Shown here: positions 14,201-27,890 of the stretch, one piece after another | How the letters are laid out: the number at the start of each line of letters is the position of its first letter | Position numbering within the stretch: position 1 is the first letter of the stretch | NCBI GenBank assembly: GCA_024734555.1 | Contig: JANPWX010000452.1 | Location: forward strand, 1,855,150 to 1,919,149 | DNA from: Trochalopteron elliotii | Lineage: Eukaryota > Chordata > Aves > Passeriformes > Leiothrichidae | DNA: 64,000 nucleotides | Direction: 5' to 3' | Notes under the pieces: model-generated | Seen by the model: the letters and a program-made list of their open reading frames with translations, nothing else | Databases searched by the model: none | Told to the model about the DNA's origin: nothing | Translations under genes and position numbers: made by a program

Positions 14201-16780
14201 TGTCCCCATGGCAGGAGGCTGCACTAAACAACCTTTAAAAAGTCCCTTGCAACCCACAAGACAATGTGATTAAGAACTGGAGAGGCTGAGCAGCACAGGT
14301 AATTCTGCAGCCTCAGCATAAACTTATACTTGTTGCCATCTCACCTTTGAGCCAAAATACACAGCAATCACCAGTCAGTTTGGACAGCTTCCATACAGGA
14401 GGTAAAGCTCAATGTACACAACCTCTTTTGCAAGCCAAACCCCCAGTTATTGCATTGCTAAGCTTGTGAAACTGATAAGATAGATGTAAGAGAATAAGCT
14501 ACTTGAGACAAACATCCAATGAGGATGCTGAATGAGGTTTATGTGGCAATAGATAATGCTGCTGTAACGAGCTGCTGTAGAACAAGGGACAGAATTGTAT
14601 CTCATCAACAAAGTAACATACAAACAAAAAAAACTAACTTTGTTTTCCCACTCAAATTCTGCCCACATCTGTCTGAACTCGGCATCTGTACAAGAAGCAG
14701 GCTGGATGTAATCCATGATGTCAATGTGAATATCACTGAGCACCACACAGTTTCTGTCGCTGGCTGCTCCAGAGACATCATACACTGCAAGAGAACACAC
14801 ACATTTTTCAAAGTTCCAGAAAGTGAATTTGCACTTAATAAGGGTGCTGAGTTACCACCTGCCAGCTAACAACAGTCAGCCCTTGCTCAATCTCATGCTG
14901 ACAATCATCCTAAAGGTAGCACATGCTATGATGGTATTAAGTAACACTGATATAGATTTTTTTTTAAATCATCACAAAATATTCTTACATTGTAATTTAA
15001 TGTCTTCTCCCAATATGAAGGGTTTTATTTATTTCCAAGCTCATTAAGCAGTTAAAAATGCAACACATTCACGTTTATTTTGCACACTGAATTGTTGACT
15101 TACCAACATTACCAAAAATGATTCCATTTTCTGTTGAAGCGACTTTGACGTTAGCTTTAATGTTTGCAAAATCATGTGGAGCAAGTGTCAGAGGAGACGG
15201 CTTTTCCACAAGTTTCAAGTCACCTGTGTAAAGAAATTGGGAGATGTGGATCAGAGAACGTTAACAGTACACAATGAACTTAGCTTTTGGAACAACAGCT
15301 TTTTATTTTCTTGTCATTCAATTTTTGCATCTACAGAGCTGCACTAAATACCACCAGAAAGATATCAGTTGATTTGGAATTGGTTATTCTTTTTTTTTTT
15401 TTTAATAGTTTTCCAATTGCAAGATAAATTACATTACATATAAATTTCAGTCAAAATACTGCTGTGTTCACCCAAATCCCACTGAAAACAAATGCAAATA
15501 TTGAATTAGATGGGCTTTGGATGGAGTTTAGTATTAATTTTTTAACAAGGAAATGGTTAATTCTACCTTGTATTTTAATCACCAACATCATCATAAGGCC
15601 TAACCCTGTAGTCAAGTGCTTCAAACCTGAAGTACAATGTCCAGCACTACAGGCACTAAGCTATTTATAAACAGGTCAAAGTACCCCCTTGATTCTGAAT
15701 ATAATTGCTCCAAGGAAACACTAAGGGATGCATTTTTACTAATCCTTCAGCAAGCAATTGGAAAGACTCCTTAGTTCTATTAAAATGCAATTTGAGAACA
15801 CAGCGTGAACAGCATGAGCTCCACACATGGAGTGATGCCTCAAGTGAGCTTTTGCAGTACATCAGCTGGGAAACACAGAATTCCACTTTACTGAGCTGAC
15901 AAATAGAAAAATAAAACCTATTAAATAATGCATCCATTTGATTTATTTCCATCATTAGTCTCATCAAATGATTTACAAAATTTAAAGAGAAAGGTTATTC
16001 CCCTCCAGTCATATTTAGAATAGTGAAAAGTATGTAATATGAGTTCTAGCATATTGTAAATGTATTTCAGCTCCTGACTGCCAAAGGAGAGGACAACTAA
16101 TAAGAAACTGGTTACTGTTCTTGAATTATCTGCTCCAGTGACTCCTCTAAGAGAAATTAATGAAGCCTCAGTATTGTCCAAGCAAGACTCTGGTACAGCT
16201 GTTGGTACAGGGAATGGTTTCAGTTGAGTAAATGCAGTATTTAAGTACTTCAGGCTGAGTGCAAAAACCACCTGGGGCAGATGGCTTTCTGCTCCATACC
16301 AATTGGGATTTTGACCCATTTTTATTTCCCCGTCGATGGCAGCAGCACAACGAAAAATAAGTACATCAAAAACCCTTTTATTTCAGGAAAATGGAGAAGG
16401 GGAAATTGAACCCTGTGTTTTTAGTGATAAAATCTGACTAAGGTTTATATCATCAGACTGCATTGTCAGTATCAGTACATACAAAACTTCTACCAAATAT
16501 TTAAAAAAGTGTATTTTTAAAAGCATTCAAAATGGCATCACTTTGGAGGCGTTTCAGGAATTCCTTACAGCAGGGTGATGCCCAATTCCCAAAACCCCAG
16601 AGCTGCTCTGTTTGCAGCAGCCCAGCCCTCCTTACCCAGCGTGGCCAGCTCCAGGGTGCAGTTCTGCAGGGTGTCACTGGTCTGGTTGACCACGAGCACA
16701 TCCAGCACGATGTCGTACTGGTTGACATGGACGTAGGCCTCTGCATACACAGGGTCTGAGAAACCTGTCAGCTGGGTAAC
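11218..16780 (-). other. COPB1: COPB1 exons for the C-terminal and appendage region
   Basis: Six exons (16780-16636, 15223-15104, 14784-14639, 13390-13301, 12590-12435, 11277-11218) encode residues 716-953. Recognisable conserved stretches include [40 protein letters not shown], the Trp-containing [13 protein letters not shown], and [20 protein letters not shown]. In the coatomer family this part is the beta-sandwich/platform appendage region, analogous to AP-adaptor ears. The exons at 16780-16636 and 12590-12435 are conspicuously GC-rich next to their neighbours. Confidence 0.9.
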
Positions 16781-19700
16781 CTGTGACAACAAGCCAAGGG
16801 ATTCAGCTTCTCAGAAACCAGTTTAAAACAGAATCATTCAAACATTGACAAAAAATAAGAATAAAGTACACTTAAATTGATTATTCTTTAATATGGGCCT
16901 CCAAAAAAAAGTTGCCTTCCTTCACATGTCTCCTTGCACACACACTACAATTATGAACGCTCTCCAGATGGAATGTGTTCTGAACTAATAATTTCCTAAA
17001 ATATGAACTGCAATGGCATTTATTCTGAAGATGATCAGCAGGACAAAGAAATGTTGATTTAAAATTAAAAGGTAATTTTAAACATCAGAAAGAATTTCAA
17101 AGTCTGGGTATTTAACTCTCTAACTAATGAATTACTCAAGTGATTTCTTCTCTTTAAACCTCCCCAGCAGGTTCTGCTAATCTGCAGGAAAAAAAGGCAT
17201 ACAGGGTGAAAGAAGGATGCATTGCACTTGGCAAGAGGGTACAGCAGCCAAAGAAAGGGGTTCTTAATCACTTCTGGCATCCTTGCTCCCTTCCTCATGA
17301 ACTTTATTGGGATCTTCAAACCACCAAACCCTAATTTTTTCTCCACATTCCACCAGCTCAGCACTCTCTAAGTCTCCTTCTTGTTCCTCCTCTCCCCATT
17401 TGAGAAGGTAACAGCTATAAGGACAAGTGCTTTTCTTTTTCTCCTGATCCCAACCAGGATATACCTGGGTCTTCCCAATCAACCAGGATAGTCTGGTTCA
17501 TCAGCTCCAGTCTGCAATTACCAATGAGGCACTGATTTCCCACTACCTTATTAAGTTTGGAAGCAAGAGGATCAGCAGCCTCTTTCCTCTGTGTGTTTCC
17601 CATTGCTGCAAGAAGGCTAAGCTGGAACTGGTCTTCTTTTGAGCTCATTTCATTTTTAGCAGTAAGCTGCATGAAGGAAATGGGATCATCTGGCTGAATT
17701 GTCACATTCCTCTTCTCAGATTCTTTCTGCAGGAAGAGAATAATTCAAGAATTCACAGTGAATTCCATTCCTCAGCACAGAAAAACAGTCAAATAATGGC
17801 TGACCTACAGAGACTCAATGGTGACATTTCTGGGACCAGCCTGGATGTGAACATCTATGAAAACTCCAAGTGTTTATGGTTACACACTGATAACAGCTCA
17901 CCTTCTGGGAAAGTTTCTCCTCTTCTAGCTTGGCTGACAGCATGTGAGAGAGGGACTGCCTGCATTCTTTGTTGAAAATGTCATTCATGAGAGGAGAACA
18001 CTCTGACAACACTTTCAGACATAACGAAATACGATCCACATCATCATCTGTAATTGGCTTCTTGGGAAGAGAAGACTTTCCCAAGTGGAGAATAGTGGCC
18101 ATCAGCAGCATAGCTTCAGCATTAAAGGACTGAGAAGGACACAAAGAGAATGGAAGAAGATTATTGCATTTTCCACAGCTTTAAAGAAATGTTCACTTCT
18201 GACTTTTTTAAAAAAAGGTGAGTATTAATCAAATCATAACACCTCTGAACAGATTATTTAGTTTTTTAGTACTTGTTATCTGAAACCAAGCAGAATGATT
18301 TAGAGACTGTCTACACAGAATGGCTGGAAAGCAGCAGGTTCTGTTTGTGATCCAAACTATCATTATTATCCAATCACATAACTGGCACTTCACTTTGGAC
18401 TTAACCCATTTTCCATCTGTTTAAAAGGAAAGAGGCAACAAGCAGCTCTTCCTTGAATGTGAAAACACAAGAGATGACTCACATTTTGTTTCTTCTTCTC
18501 TTGAACTAGGGACATATAACGTAAAGCAATCTTGGTTAAAGTTGTGGCAAGGGAAGCTGCAACAAAGAAATCTCCATCCAGCAAGAATCCTCGTAAGGGA
18601 GGTCTGCAAAGACAAATGATCCTCAGAAAACTACTTCTGGATTACAATCTTCAGCCTACTTCTCTTGATACCTTAACTTTCATACTGTACAAGCCAAACA
18701 AGCTTGAAACACCTCACAAGGCTGGGTTTTTCCCTGCTCAAGGTAATTTTCCAGATACAGAGATTTTCACAAGTCACACAGTCATTTCCACATGGGCCAG
18801 GGAGAGAGAGGTGTAGGGGTGGAAGTTAAAGGGAAGAAAATATTTTAATCTAAAGGCAGTATCTCTGTATCAAACTAAAACTGTGAGACAGCTTTATATG
18901 TAAAAAAATTAACTAGAATTTAGGATATAATACTTAATAAAGTTCTTATTTATACAGTAAGCTTTGTTTACAATCCTAAGCAATTGAGCAACTTCCTATT
19001 TGATACTATCTAGTTGGGATAATACCTTAAAATAGGAAATTCCATCAACCACTGAACTCTGTATGAGAGATAACACCACTCACATAAAAAAAATGATAAA
19101 AAATTAACCAAGTCATTTCTGGCCAAGCATGAAATCACAAATACCTGTCTTCTTCCTTTTTGGCAGGTCGAGAACTGCTAAGAGCACTTTGTGTTGCATA
19201 AGTGCCCATCTCTGTCACTAATTTTTGGGCTGGGCCCACAGACACCTCTTCTTCAGGTTTGAGCTCACCAGCTTCTTTCTTGATTTCAGATTCTACTATT
19301 GGGATCTAGAAATGAGCAGGAAGCAACTGTTACAATTAAAACAGAAGTATGCTTTTGTACTGCAGAAGGTTTTAATAAAAATTATCTGCATTACTGAAGT
19401 TTTTATAAGCAAAAGGCCAGCTACAGTGCAACAGTTTGGGGAGAATTTGAGGAGCTACGCAGATATTGAAATACATACAGAAGCTTCCTACACATGCAAT
19501 AAAGCTCTCACTGATGAATTGGATTTTGTCAGAGAAGTCTTTCTCTCAGAACAACCCAAATTTAAAGCACTTTTTCTTTGCTACTGGATATAATTAAACC
19601 ATATCTTAAAACTGCCATGATTTTCTGAAATAAGGAATTTCCCAACTCTTCTCTTAACAGATATCACTTATTCTCAGCTCAAGTATGCTACTTGAAAAAA

Positions 19701-22700
19701 CTGAATAATAAATGTAAATAATGACTGCTCTTTACTTAAGATTTCCTGTGCACGTGCCATTGCACACCACAAGTCCTCAAAACACTGTTGCATCTTACTT
19801 GATCTTTCTAAAACACCTTTTTCTTAGAAAACCCACTGCAAAATGTCAGGAAAAACCACAAAGAGCCAGTAAACACAAAAACCCCAAAATACACACACAC
19901 CTCTCCGAGGGATCTGCGAACCTCTGTCATCACACTCTGTATATCCTCCTTTGTGCTGCAATATTCCCCAAGGATCCATAATGCTCCTCGATAAATCCTA
20001 AGACAACAACAGGAATTTAAAGCATGCTCTCGTGATATACTCAAACTAGCACCAAGAAAAGTGATTTATGGTCAGGTAATAAAGGCCAGTCTCGACAAAT
20101 CCAAAAGGACACGACTGACAAAAGCAGGTTAAATCAAAAGCAATTATCCTTTCAGCCTCAGTAAACTCATGAACAAGTACATCAAATTAAATATACTCTC
20201 TGCTATGTATTTTTTCCATCTGTGTTAATCCTGACGTACACGAAATTATATTTCATTGTGATCATAATGAAGTACTCTACTGCATGTGAGTCAAGTCAGC
20301 TCTAAATTCTCCATTTAACTGAGACAAACTAATTTTTCCATTATACAGGAGAAAATGAAAAACCAGAACAAGAATGAAGATTAGGAAAATAATAGCAAAG
20401 CTTCAGAGGGTTTTTTTTCCTCCCACTTAATGAGATTACAATGAAGATGGGATTCAGAGTTTTCTGTGGCTTAGGAGAATGAGAGTGCTCTTCTGATACA
20501 GAGAAATTCTCATATGACTTAACCTTTACAGATCCATCAGCAAGCAAAATTTTTAGAGCCCTGAAAGGTACTAAAACAGCTTTATAGTTTGTAAAGCTCA
20601 GTCTCTGTTAGATTAGGTTCTCCAATAAATGTACAGTATTTCCAGCTGCCTACAAGTGCAAATTCCTTAGGAATTCTGTTTTAACAAATATATTACTTTA
20701 TGTTTGGCCTTCATCAACAAGGCTATTTCCCAGCCAGGGGAATTACAATTATCAACTGCATTACAGAAATTAAAATTGAATTTATTTTCTGTATTCAATG
20801 TAGCAAACACCCAATTTATCTCTTGTGCACGCAAGTACAAAGCTGTACCTAAAAATCCTCTACCCAAAAATATCTCAGCTTCAGTCACTCTCTGTGTGGG
20901 TCACGTGGATTTTGGTACATATTTAATGACAATATACATCCAATATGTATACATCCAATATGGCAAGTGAGCCACAGGTGCTCCAAAGTCTGTTTGACAT
21001 CACATTCTGGACTCACTTGACGGATTTAATAGAGTGAAAGACTTCAAGCATCTTCTCAACAATAAGAGGTCGGAGGTTATCAAATCTCTGGATCGCTTCC
21101 CGCACAAACTCCAGGACATCGGCGGCTGCTGCTTCATTGTTATCACTCAGGAACTCCATCAGCTGCCACAGAAGGGTCAACATCAGCACAAACAGCAGCA
21201 CAGAGCAGTTTGTACAACAATACTTCCCTTCTATGTTCAGAAAAATAAAACTCCTTATGTATCTCCAATGAACAAAAAGTCAAACAACCTTAAGGACATT
21301 TCAAACAAGTAGCAATTATATTCCCAAACTGTTTTTCCAGTGATACCAATTATTGCACTTTTAAAGGTCCACTTCAGCTCACGTCCTTCAAAAACATATA
21401 AAAATAATCTCAGAAGACAAATAATTACAGCATCAAAAGTCCTATGTTTCTTTAGGAATTAAAAACAGCATTGCTTCTGTGAGGTCACTATTAGAAACAC
21501 CTCAGCTTCAGCAATTCTGCAGGTGCTTGGTATAGGCATAACACATTTACTGACAGAACAATGAAATATTTCATACCACTGGAATAACATTTGCAGCCAT
21601 GTCTGGGAAGCGAACACTGCAGGAATGCAGAGTCCGAACCAGGAGCTGCCTGTACTTGTCTGTATCCTCATGCTCCGTCACATTATTGGTTTTAATCACT
21701 TCCTTCTTCAGGACAATCACAAGCTGCAGAAAAGATCAAATCAATTTTTTTTAAAAAGTGACATTTTTCAAAAGAAAGAAAATAGTGCAATGAATCAAAA
21801 GTACATGTTATTTACCTCCTCCACATTTCTTGAAGACACAAGATCCAGAGCCAGCTGAAGGGTTTTTTTGCGCACCTCTAGATCTGGGGTGCTCAACACT
21901 CTGAGGATGTCCATAACTAGATCCTGAAACAGTAACAGAGTAAAGTATTTTGCCATCTTAAATTGCTTCCTCTTCACACAATCCTAACTTTCAGTCCTCA
22001 ATGATTTTCAAAGCCTTTCTGGATACATAATATATGATCTATGGACAAGCAAACAACAGGCATTAGAACTTCTCATTTCATTTAATTTCTTGTTCATTTA
22101 ATACCTTCTACATTTACATAGAACTCTCCTATGCAGCTACCACAAAACTTTACAACCAGGACAGCATTTGTCCTTGTTAATTCTTATGCAGACAATAAAA
22201 GCAGCCAAGTCACAAACATAAACGTTCATCCAATATGTTTTTACCAAAAACAAACCAACAGGAAATTGAAACTTCAGAAGTTCTTTCCTCCACACATTAC
22301 AAAAACCTGGAAGCTTTGTCAATGAAGGCTTTTCTTTCCTAAGGCTTACAGGAAAAGTGACAGCTCACATACCTGCAACACTCGTTCGTGGGAGGGATGC
22401 TCCTTTAACTCAACCAACCGATCCAAGACAATCAGTTTCACATTATTATCACTTTCTTTAATGATCAAATCTATGTAGCATTGGGCAGCAGCCTAAAATT
22501 AAAAGGATCAAAACCATTTTTTTAGTCATGAAGAGGAGAAAGAAAATTTCTGAAATTGAGGAAAAGACTCCTTCTATTTTACTAGTAAAGCAGCTACTCA
22601 GAGTTGGCACAGAATTAACCTGATAAACAGACTTCAAAATTTTTTGTTCACCATGTTACAAAAATCATACATGAGGGCTCACAATGCCATCAGCTTACAG

Positions 22701-25700
22701 AACACAGACTTGACTTCAAATTCAAAGAAAGACGTAAGACAGGTTATCTGACATGCTTTGGGTCAGCTGTGAAATATGCAACAGGGCATGAAAACCAACT
22801 TAAAAGAGTTGGCAGCGTTGGCCCATCTCGAAAAGGTTTTAATGACAGCTTCTATGTACAGTGTGTCTACTCAACAAAAATGAGTATGCCAAACCAAGAA
22901 TATTGGAATTCATACTCCCTCTGGCTTTTGGAAACTACTGTTTACAATGCTGTAAATCTATGCATAACCTATCTTTTGAATTTCCACACAAATTCAAAAC
23001 TTCTAAGTGGTCTTAAATAAGCAGCTGTACAAATATAAAACTAAGAACTCCAGGTCAATTAGTAATCAACACAAATCTTCACTGCTTTATGCTTCTACTC
23101 TGGTCTGAAATGAGTCACATTCATGAGCAAAAAATTTCAGCCAATCTCTGAAATCTTCAGCTGTAGTCTGCTTTGCTAACTAGGCCAAGTAGATTGTAGG
23201 ATGGTCCAGCAGTCTGCACAGTATTCAAGCTTGTCCCCTACCACAGTGACATGAAGGCCACCAGCTCCAGGTCTGCTCAGTCTTTTTTTGTGACCAGTTC
23301 TAAGAGATACTTTAAGACAGTGTTCCTCATGAGAAGTGTTGCACATTACTAAAGTCTTCACTCCTAAGTACCAACGTGCAGCACACAGTGTTCATTTCAG
23401 AGCACTAGAAGCTACTGACGAGCTGCAAACATCACTTTCATACCTTGATTGCTGTGGGTGCACTGGAGAGTGTAACCAGAGTACCTGCAGCCTCATACTT
23501 CACTGCAGGACTGGAGGACTGCAGCAGGTTGTAGATGCAGCGAATGAAGCGAGCTCTCTCCGATGGATTCGCGTGACAGACCTCGACAGAAGAAAGAAAT
23601 AAAGAAAGGAGCACATAAAGAAAGGAGCAATCCTACAGCTCACCTGCTCCTCTATCTTACAGAGAGGAAAAAACTGACCTAAGGTGACCACCTGTCCTGG
23701 TGACAGGAAGTGTCATTCACAGCTGTAAAAATCTAATTACGAAAGCTCTTCAAAAGCTGCTCTCAACAACTCTGAGAAATGCTACAGGGTCTTAAAATCT
23801 CCCATCAAAAGCAAGGGCAGAGCCTCTAACAGCTTCTGTAAGAGATACCCTGCTCATGGCCATGAAGACCAATCTGACATCACAGTCCCCATCACAGCAA
23901 ATCTAGTGAGACTTATTGCTCCATACAGTGCACACTTGAGCTCTTTATCATCTCAAGAGACAAATCTTATTCAGTTGTATTAAGCAATGATATATTCTTG
24001 ACATGGACAAGAAGGCAGCTAAATCCCTTTTCCAGCAACATTCTATCATTTTTTAAAAACAGTCTAATGGAATTCTGTAAATTAACGTGCATTTATTTTA
24101 AATGTGCCACAGCATTTCCCTTTTACCTTGTAAATTAGCTCAACAATAACCAACTGCAGTATGTCACCAAAGGTCTGCACTTGGTCAATACAGGTACTCA
24201 AATAATCCAAAGCTCGATCCTACACAAACAGAAGACAAATTATTTTACATTATTCAGAGTTTGCCCACTCAGTTGAACTTTAAATCAAAACACATTCTAG
24301 AAATCATAAATAAGAAAAAAACTTTTATGTAATGCTTCAACAACTTAGGAAAACACTGCAGACCTAAACAGCAAAATAATTCATCCTACCTATAGAGGGC
24401 AAAAAGAGAGACAAACTAATCGTATTTAGTTTGTAAAGAATCATTGATTTACTAATCAATGATTAGTAAAAAACGAAAGGCAATTGCCTGTAGAACAAGT
24501 AATCCAAAACACTAAACAGAAACTGCCATTTCTTTCTCATACAGCTACAAAAGCTTCAGAACAGCAGATAATGGAGTGCTTCTCAGTTTGGTTATTCTCC
24601 TATTTTTCACCAGACAGAGTAGTTCTCCTTTAAAATAAAGAGAGCACTAAAGACCTACATTATCAGTACCAAATATCCCACAAAAGCATTAACACTGGCA
24701 TACATGGAATTTTTAATGAATACAAGTAATTTATACTACCAGTGAACTATTGGCTAGTTACCCGGCACATTTACAATTATGAAACCAAATGACTTTGAGA
24801 GCAGGTATCCTCACCTGATCTGCATGAATTAGCATCATAAATGCATTTCTTTTGCAGCTTGCATCTTTCTCATTCACCAAGAAATCATGGATCAGTTCAG
24901 GAGCATCAGGTATAAGATGTTCAAAGTTCCTTTACAAGAAAAAAAACCGCAATTAAAAGAGCTACCGGCAAGGAGTAGAACCCAAGGACGCCCATTAGAC
25001 AGAGGAAAAAAGGCAAACAAACAAGAAATAAAAATAAAAATTGTAAACACCACCCTAGGGAGTGATAAATATTTGAGTTCTCAGATTTAGTTTGTGCTGT
25101 ACCTGTAGATGGTGTAGATGGCCAGGACGGCGTTGCGGCGCACGTAGCTGTGCCGGTGCTCCAGGCAGGCGCGGATGGCCGGCATCAGCGGCTCCAGCAG
25201 CTCCGCCTCCTTCAGCTTGCACAGAAAGCGCAGCGTGGAGCCGCGGATGAACTCGTTTGGGTGCTGCAGATCCTAAAACCAACAGGAAACGTATTTGAAT
25301 CCTAAAAGCAACAGGAAACGTATCTGAAACGCCAGACTCTCCAGATGAATGCACCTGCCACCTTCTCCCAAACTCAGCTTTCCCATGGAGCAACTTCCCA
25401 ACGTCCCCAATGACACCTCACTGTTTTCTCAAGAAATGTTTTCCTAAAGCACTGCTGCCCCACCACATTTGAAAACGGGTATTTATGTGCAATAAAACCT
25501 ACAAAGCCTGTAGGATTTTTTTTTTGGACTGTATTTGGACTGTATTTTGGCAAATAAATCTGATTCTCTGATTAATTAATCTGATTTCTCTGATTACCAT
25601 GGCTGTGAAAGCTCAGCCTGTGGGCATTCCTGCACATGGGATACAAACTTCTGGTATATATGAACTCACCTGTTTCCAACCCATTCCCAAAGCCGAAAGC

Positions 25701-27057
25701 CCTTAATATGTTCATGAAGGTGTTTCCCAAATATATACCACAGTAGTGTCCTTTTATGACCCATGGCTTGTCTCAAGATGCCTGGAAGATAACTATGTTA
25801 CCCCTCACCTTTAGTGTTCACTGACAAGGAAACAGAGCACTAAATTTTTGTGAAGTTGTACCAGTAAAAGAACACAAAACTCCCTGGTAGTAGACCTGCT
25901 GCCTATCTGCAGTTATCCAGCTCTGAAGCTCTGAGACACAACTGATAGGAATGAAATGCTGAGCATAAATAATGTTTGTATGTATTCAGTAACACAAAAT
26001 GATACCCCTTCTATAAAGATCCAGCAGAGGAACATAACCAATGAAATAAACAAGAGGCTACCTTTCTGTATGCATCACACACGAGGATCATTTCCTGCAG
26101 GAGCCTGCCATCTGGAGTGGTCTTTGGCACAATCTCCCAAAAGACAAGCAGCAGCTTTTTGATAGTATGATCTTGGAGGGGCAGCACAAAACGTATGATG
26201 GTCATCAGGAGCCCAGGCAGCTTCTCACCATTCAGGATCATAATGATTACTTTCTTCAAGGCCTCTGTCTTCAATTTGACATCTCCTTTTTCTAGAGGGG
26301 AAAATGAAGTGAGGAAGGCTGACGTGTCACAACTGCTTTAACAGGAATATTGATCTTCAGTGCCAGAAGACACAAACCCTTCTGAAGGAGTGAAATACAG
26401 CATGTTAATAAAATCCAAGCCTTTACTTCCATTAAAGGATAAAGAGGAAGCAAGAGACATTTAAAAACAAGCATGGAATTCAGACTTAGTCTGAGATCAA
26501 TATATTGAAATTGAAAGAGATCAAATTCCAAGGCTGTCTTGATGCTTTAATTTATACCAGGATACTACAATGTACCCTGGTGTCACACATATACCAGATA
26601 TTAACACTGCTGTTTTGGCCAGCACATTCCACAGTGCAGTGAGCAAGTGACAACACAATTTGTTGCTTATTCCAAAAAAATCTGCTCAAATCTGCCTTAG
26701 TCCAAGCAGGTATTACTTAAAACTCTCCAAAAAAAAAAAAAAAAAATATCAGATTTTGCACAGACTGTAGGGTACACCGAAGCACATAAAATAACATCAT
26801 GAAGTTTCTCAAAACATAGCAAATACATCTTTCAGAACTCAACATCAAACTGACTTGTTTTAGCTTATAACAAAGTATTTCCTAAAGTATAAACAATACT
26901 TTAGGGAAGGCACAGTGAGAGAATAATTCAGGTAAGATGAATCCTTCAATCACTGTCAGTACTTGCCTAGGTCATTTTTTAGGCTGATTTCAGAAGGTGG
27001 CTCTGAGTCCATGGGAACATTGATCAACGTGTAACACACGTTCTCTGCAGCAGTCAT
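11218..27057 (-). CDS. COPB1: coatomer subunit beta (beta-COP), complete, 21 coding exons
   Basis: Beta-COP is a core subunit of the COPI coat, which is recruited by ARF1-GTP to Golgi membranes for Golgi-to-ER and intra-Golgi transport. Coding exons in transcript order: 27057-26967, 26291-26062, 25272-25103, 24929-24815, 24219-24127, 23581-23444, 22492-22373, 21923-21816, 21723-21577, 21162-21017, 19997-19901, 19305-19145, 18603-18483, 18129-17902, 17726-17547, 16780-16636, 15223-15104, 14784-14639, 13390-13301, 12590-12435, 11277-11218. They sum to 2862 bases, i.e. 953 residues plus stop, exactly the length I recall for the vertebrate protein, with phases agreeing at every junction. The start reads [15 protein letters not shown] and the end [11 protein letters not shown]. 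An adaptin-like alpha-solenoid trunk covers about residues 20-540, followed by an acidic linker and the beta-COP C-terminal/appendage region (about 670-940). All introns are GT-AG except the first coding one, which is GC-AG. No frameshift or internal stop was seen. Confidence 0.97.
24439..24468. repeat. palindromic motif in COPB1 intron
   Basis: AATCATTGAT (24439-24448) and ATCAATGATT (24455-24464) are perfect inverted repeats with a 6-base spacer. Overlapping them, 24450-24468 is a perfect odd-centred palindrome with arms TACTAATCA and TGATTAGTA. It is AT-rich and may be chance or a homeodomain-like site. No function is assigned. Confidence 0.5.
25270..25327. repeat. COPB1: 29-bp tandem duplication containing a COPB1 splice acceptor
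   Basis: Two 29-base units, 25270-25298 and 25299-25327, differ at only two or three positions. The first straddles the acceptor of the exon at 25272-25103 (minus-strand TTTTAG then GATCTG). The second repeats the same pyrimidine-AG context 29 bases upstream. Use of the upstream AG would insert 29 bases and shift the frame, so the exon-proximal AG must be the productive one. Confidence 0.8.
26292..26966 (-). other. COPB1: GC-AG intron of COPB1
   Basis: The first coding exon ends ...GACCTAG and the intron begins GCAAGT, so the donor is GC at 26966-26965 in an otherwise perfect donor context (AG|GCAAGT). The acceptor is CTAG followed by the next exon at 26291. This junction is required to read L-E-K-G-D-V in frame, and shifting it breaks the protein. 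GC-AG introns are a known minor class spliced by the major spliceosome. Confidence 0.85.
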
Positions 27058-27118
27058 GGCTCTGGCTTACAGGACTTCTCTCCAGGGAAGAATTCTTTTC
27101 ACACAAATGTCAGACAAC
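26967..27118 (-). other. COPB1: COPB1 exon 2 with 5' UTR part and start codon
   Basis: The ATG is at 27057-27055, in context GAGCCATGA. Reading upstream on the minus strand, a good acceptor (TTTGCTTGGTCTTTAG) ends at 27119. Exon 2 therefore probably runs 27118-26967, with 61 bases of 5' UTR. The transcript must then start in an upstream non-coding exon, which fits the CpG island at 29.4-29.95 kb. The acceptor is inferred from the motif. Confidence 0.65.
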
Positions 27119-27450
27119 CTAAAGACCAAGCAAACAAAGCCATCCCAAAGTTAAAAGATTTTATTAACAAACACAAAAAGCATTACTATAACTGACTTAA
27201 TGGCTTGAAGGGATTGCTGGGTTTCTTGAGAAGCCACACGCAAAAGCCTCCTTGCTTTGCTGTTGCCCTACAATATTCCTGTGAGCACCACAAAGATGAA
27301 GAGCATGAAATTGCTCAGAGACAATAGGAGAAGAACAAAATCTCCCCAGTATTTTGGGCACAGTCAACAACAACAGAAGTGTACAGGGCACCTGACTGAA
27401 GCCAAATGGATGCAGCAGCTTCTCCCTCCTGGAGTCATTCCCTGATCCCC

Positions 27451-27477
27451 TGTATATGTATATATGTATATATATTC
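27451..27477. repeat. TATATG-type microsatellite
   Basis: A short alternating TA/TG run (TGTATATGTATATATG...) lies in the first COPB1 intron. It is a simple repeat with no other feature attached. Confidence 0.7.
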
Positions 27478-27890
27478 CCACTACCTTCCCTGCACTCCTG
27501 TGCCCCTCCAGGTGAATGACCCAAGCTGCAAAATCAGCTGAAAAACTTCAGAGAAAAAAGAAAAAACGAAAAAATGAAGCTCTGGACTCAATTAACAAGT
27601 TGAATCAGTCTATGCAGGAAGCTTGGAAGATGAGCCTGAGATCCAACAGAGCAGAAACCAAGGGTGGGAGAAGAGACAATGTGATGGACAGAGAAGCATT
27701 TTACCTGCCAGGGATCATCAGATCAGCTCAATTCTACAGTCTCCACTAGACACTAATGAGGAAATCAAGTCTTTTGATGGTGAAAAAGGACAAGAAGGCT
27801 ACAGATCTATCAAAGCTGCTGTGTGCCTGGCAGTCCAGGTAATGAAATCTGCTATCAAGCTCAATTCTCATTCTCATGGGGTTTTTTTCC

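Noticed and set aside
19225..19593. 122-codon plus-strand frame inside COPB1
   Set aside because: Antisense to a confirmed COPB1 exon (19305-19145) and its intron; no independent evidence.
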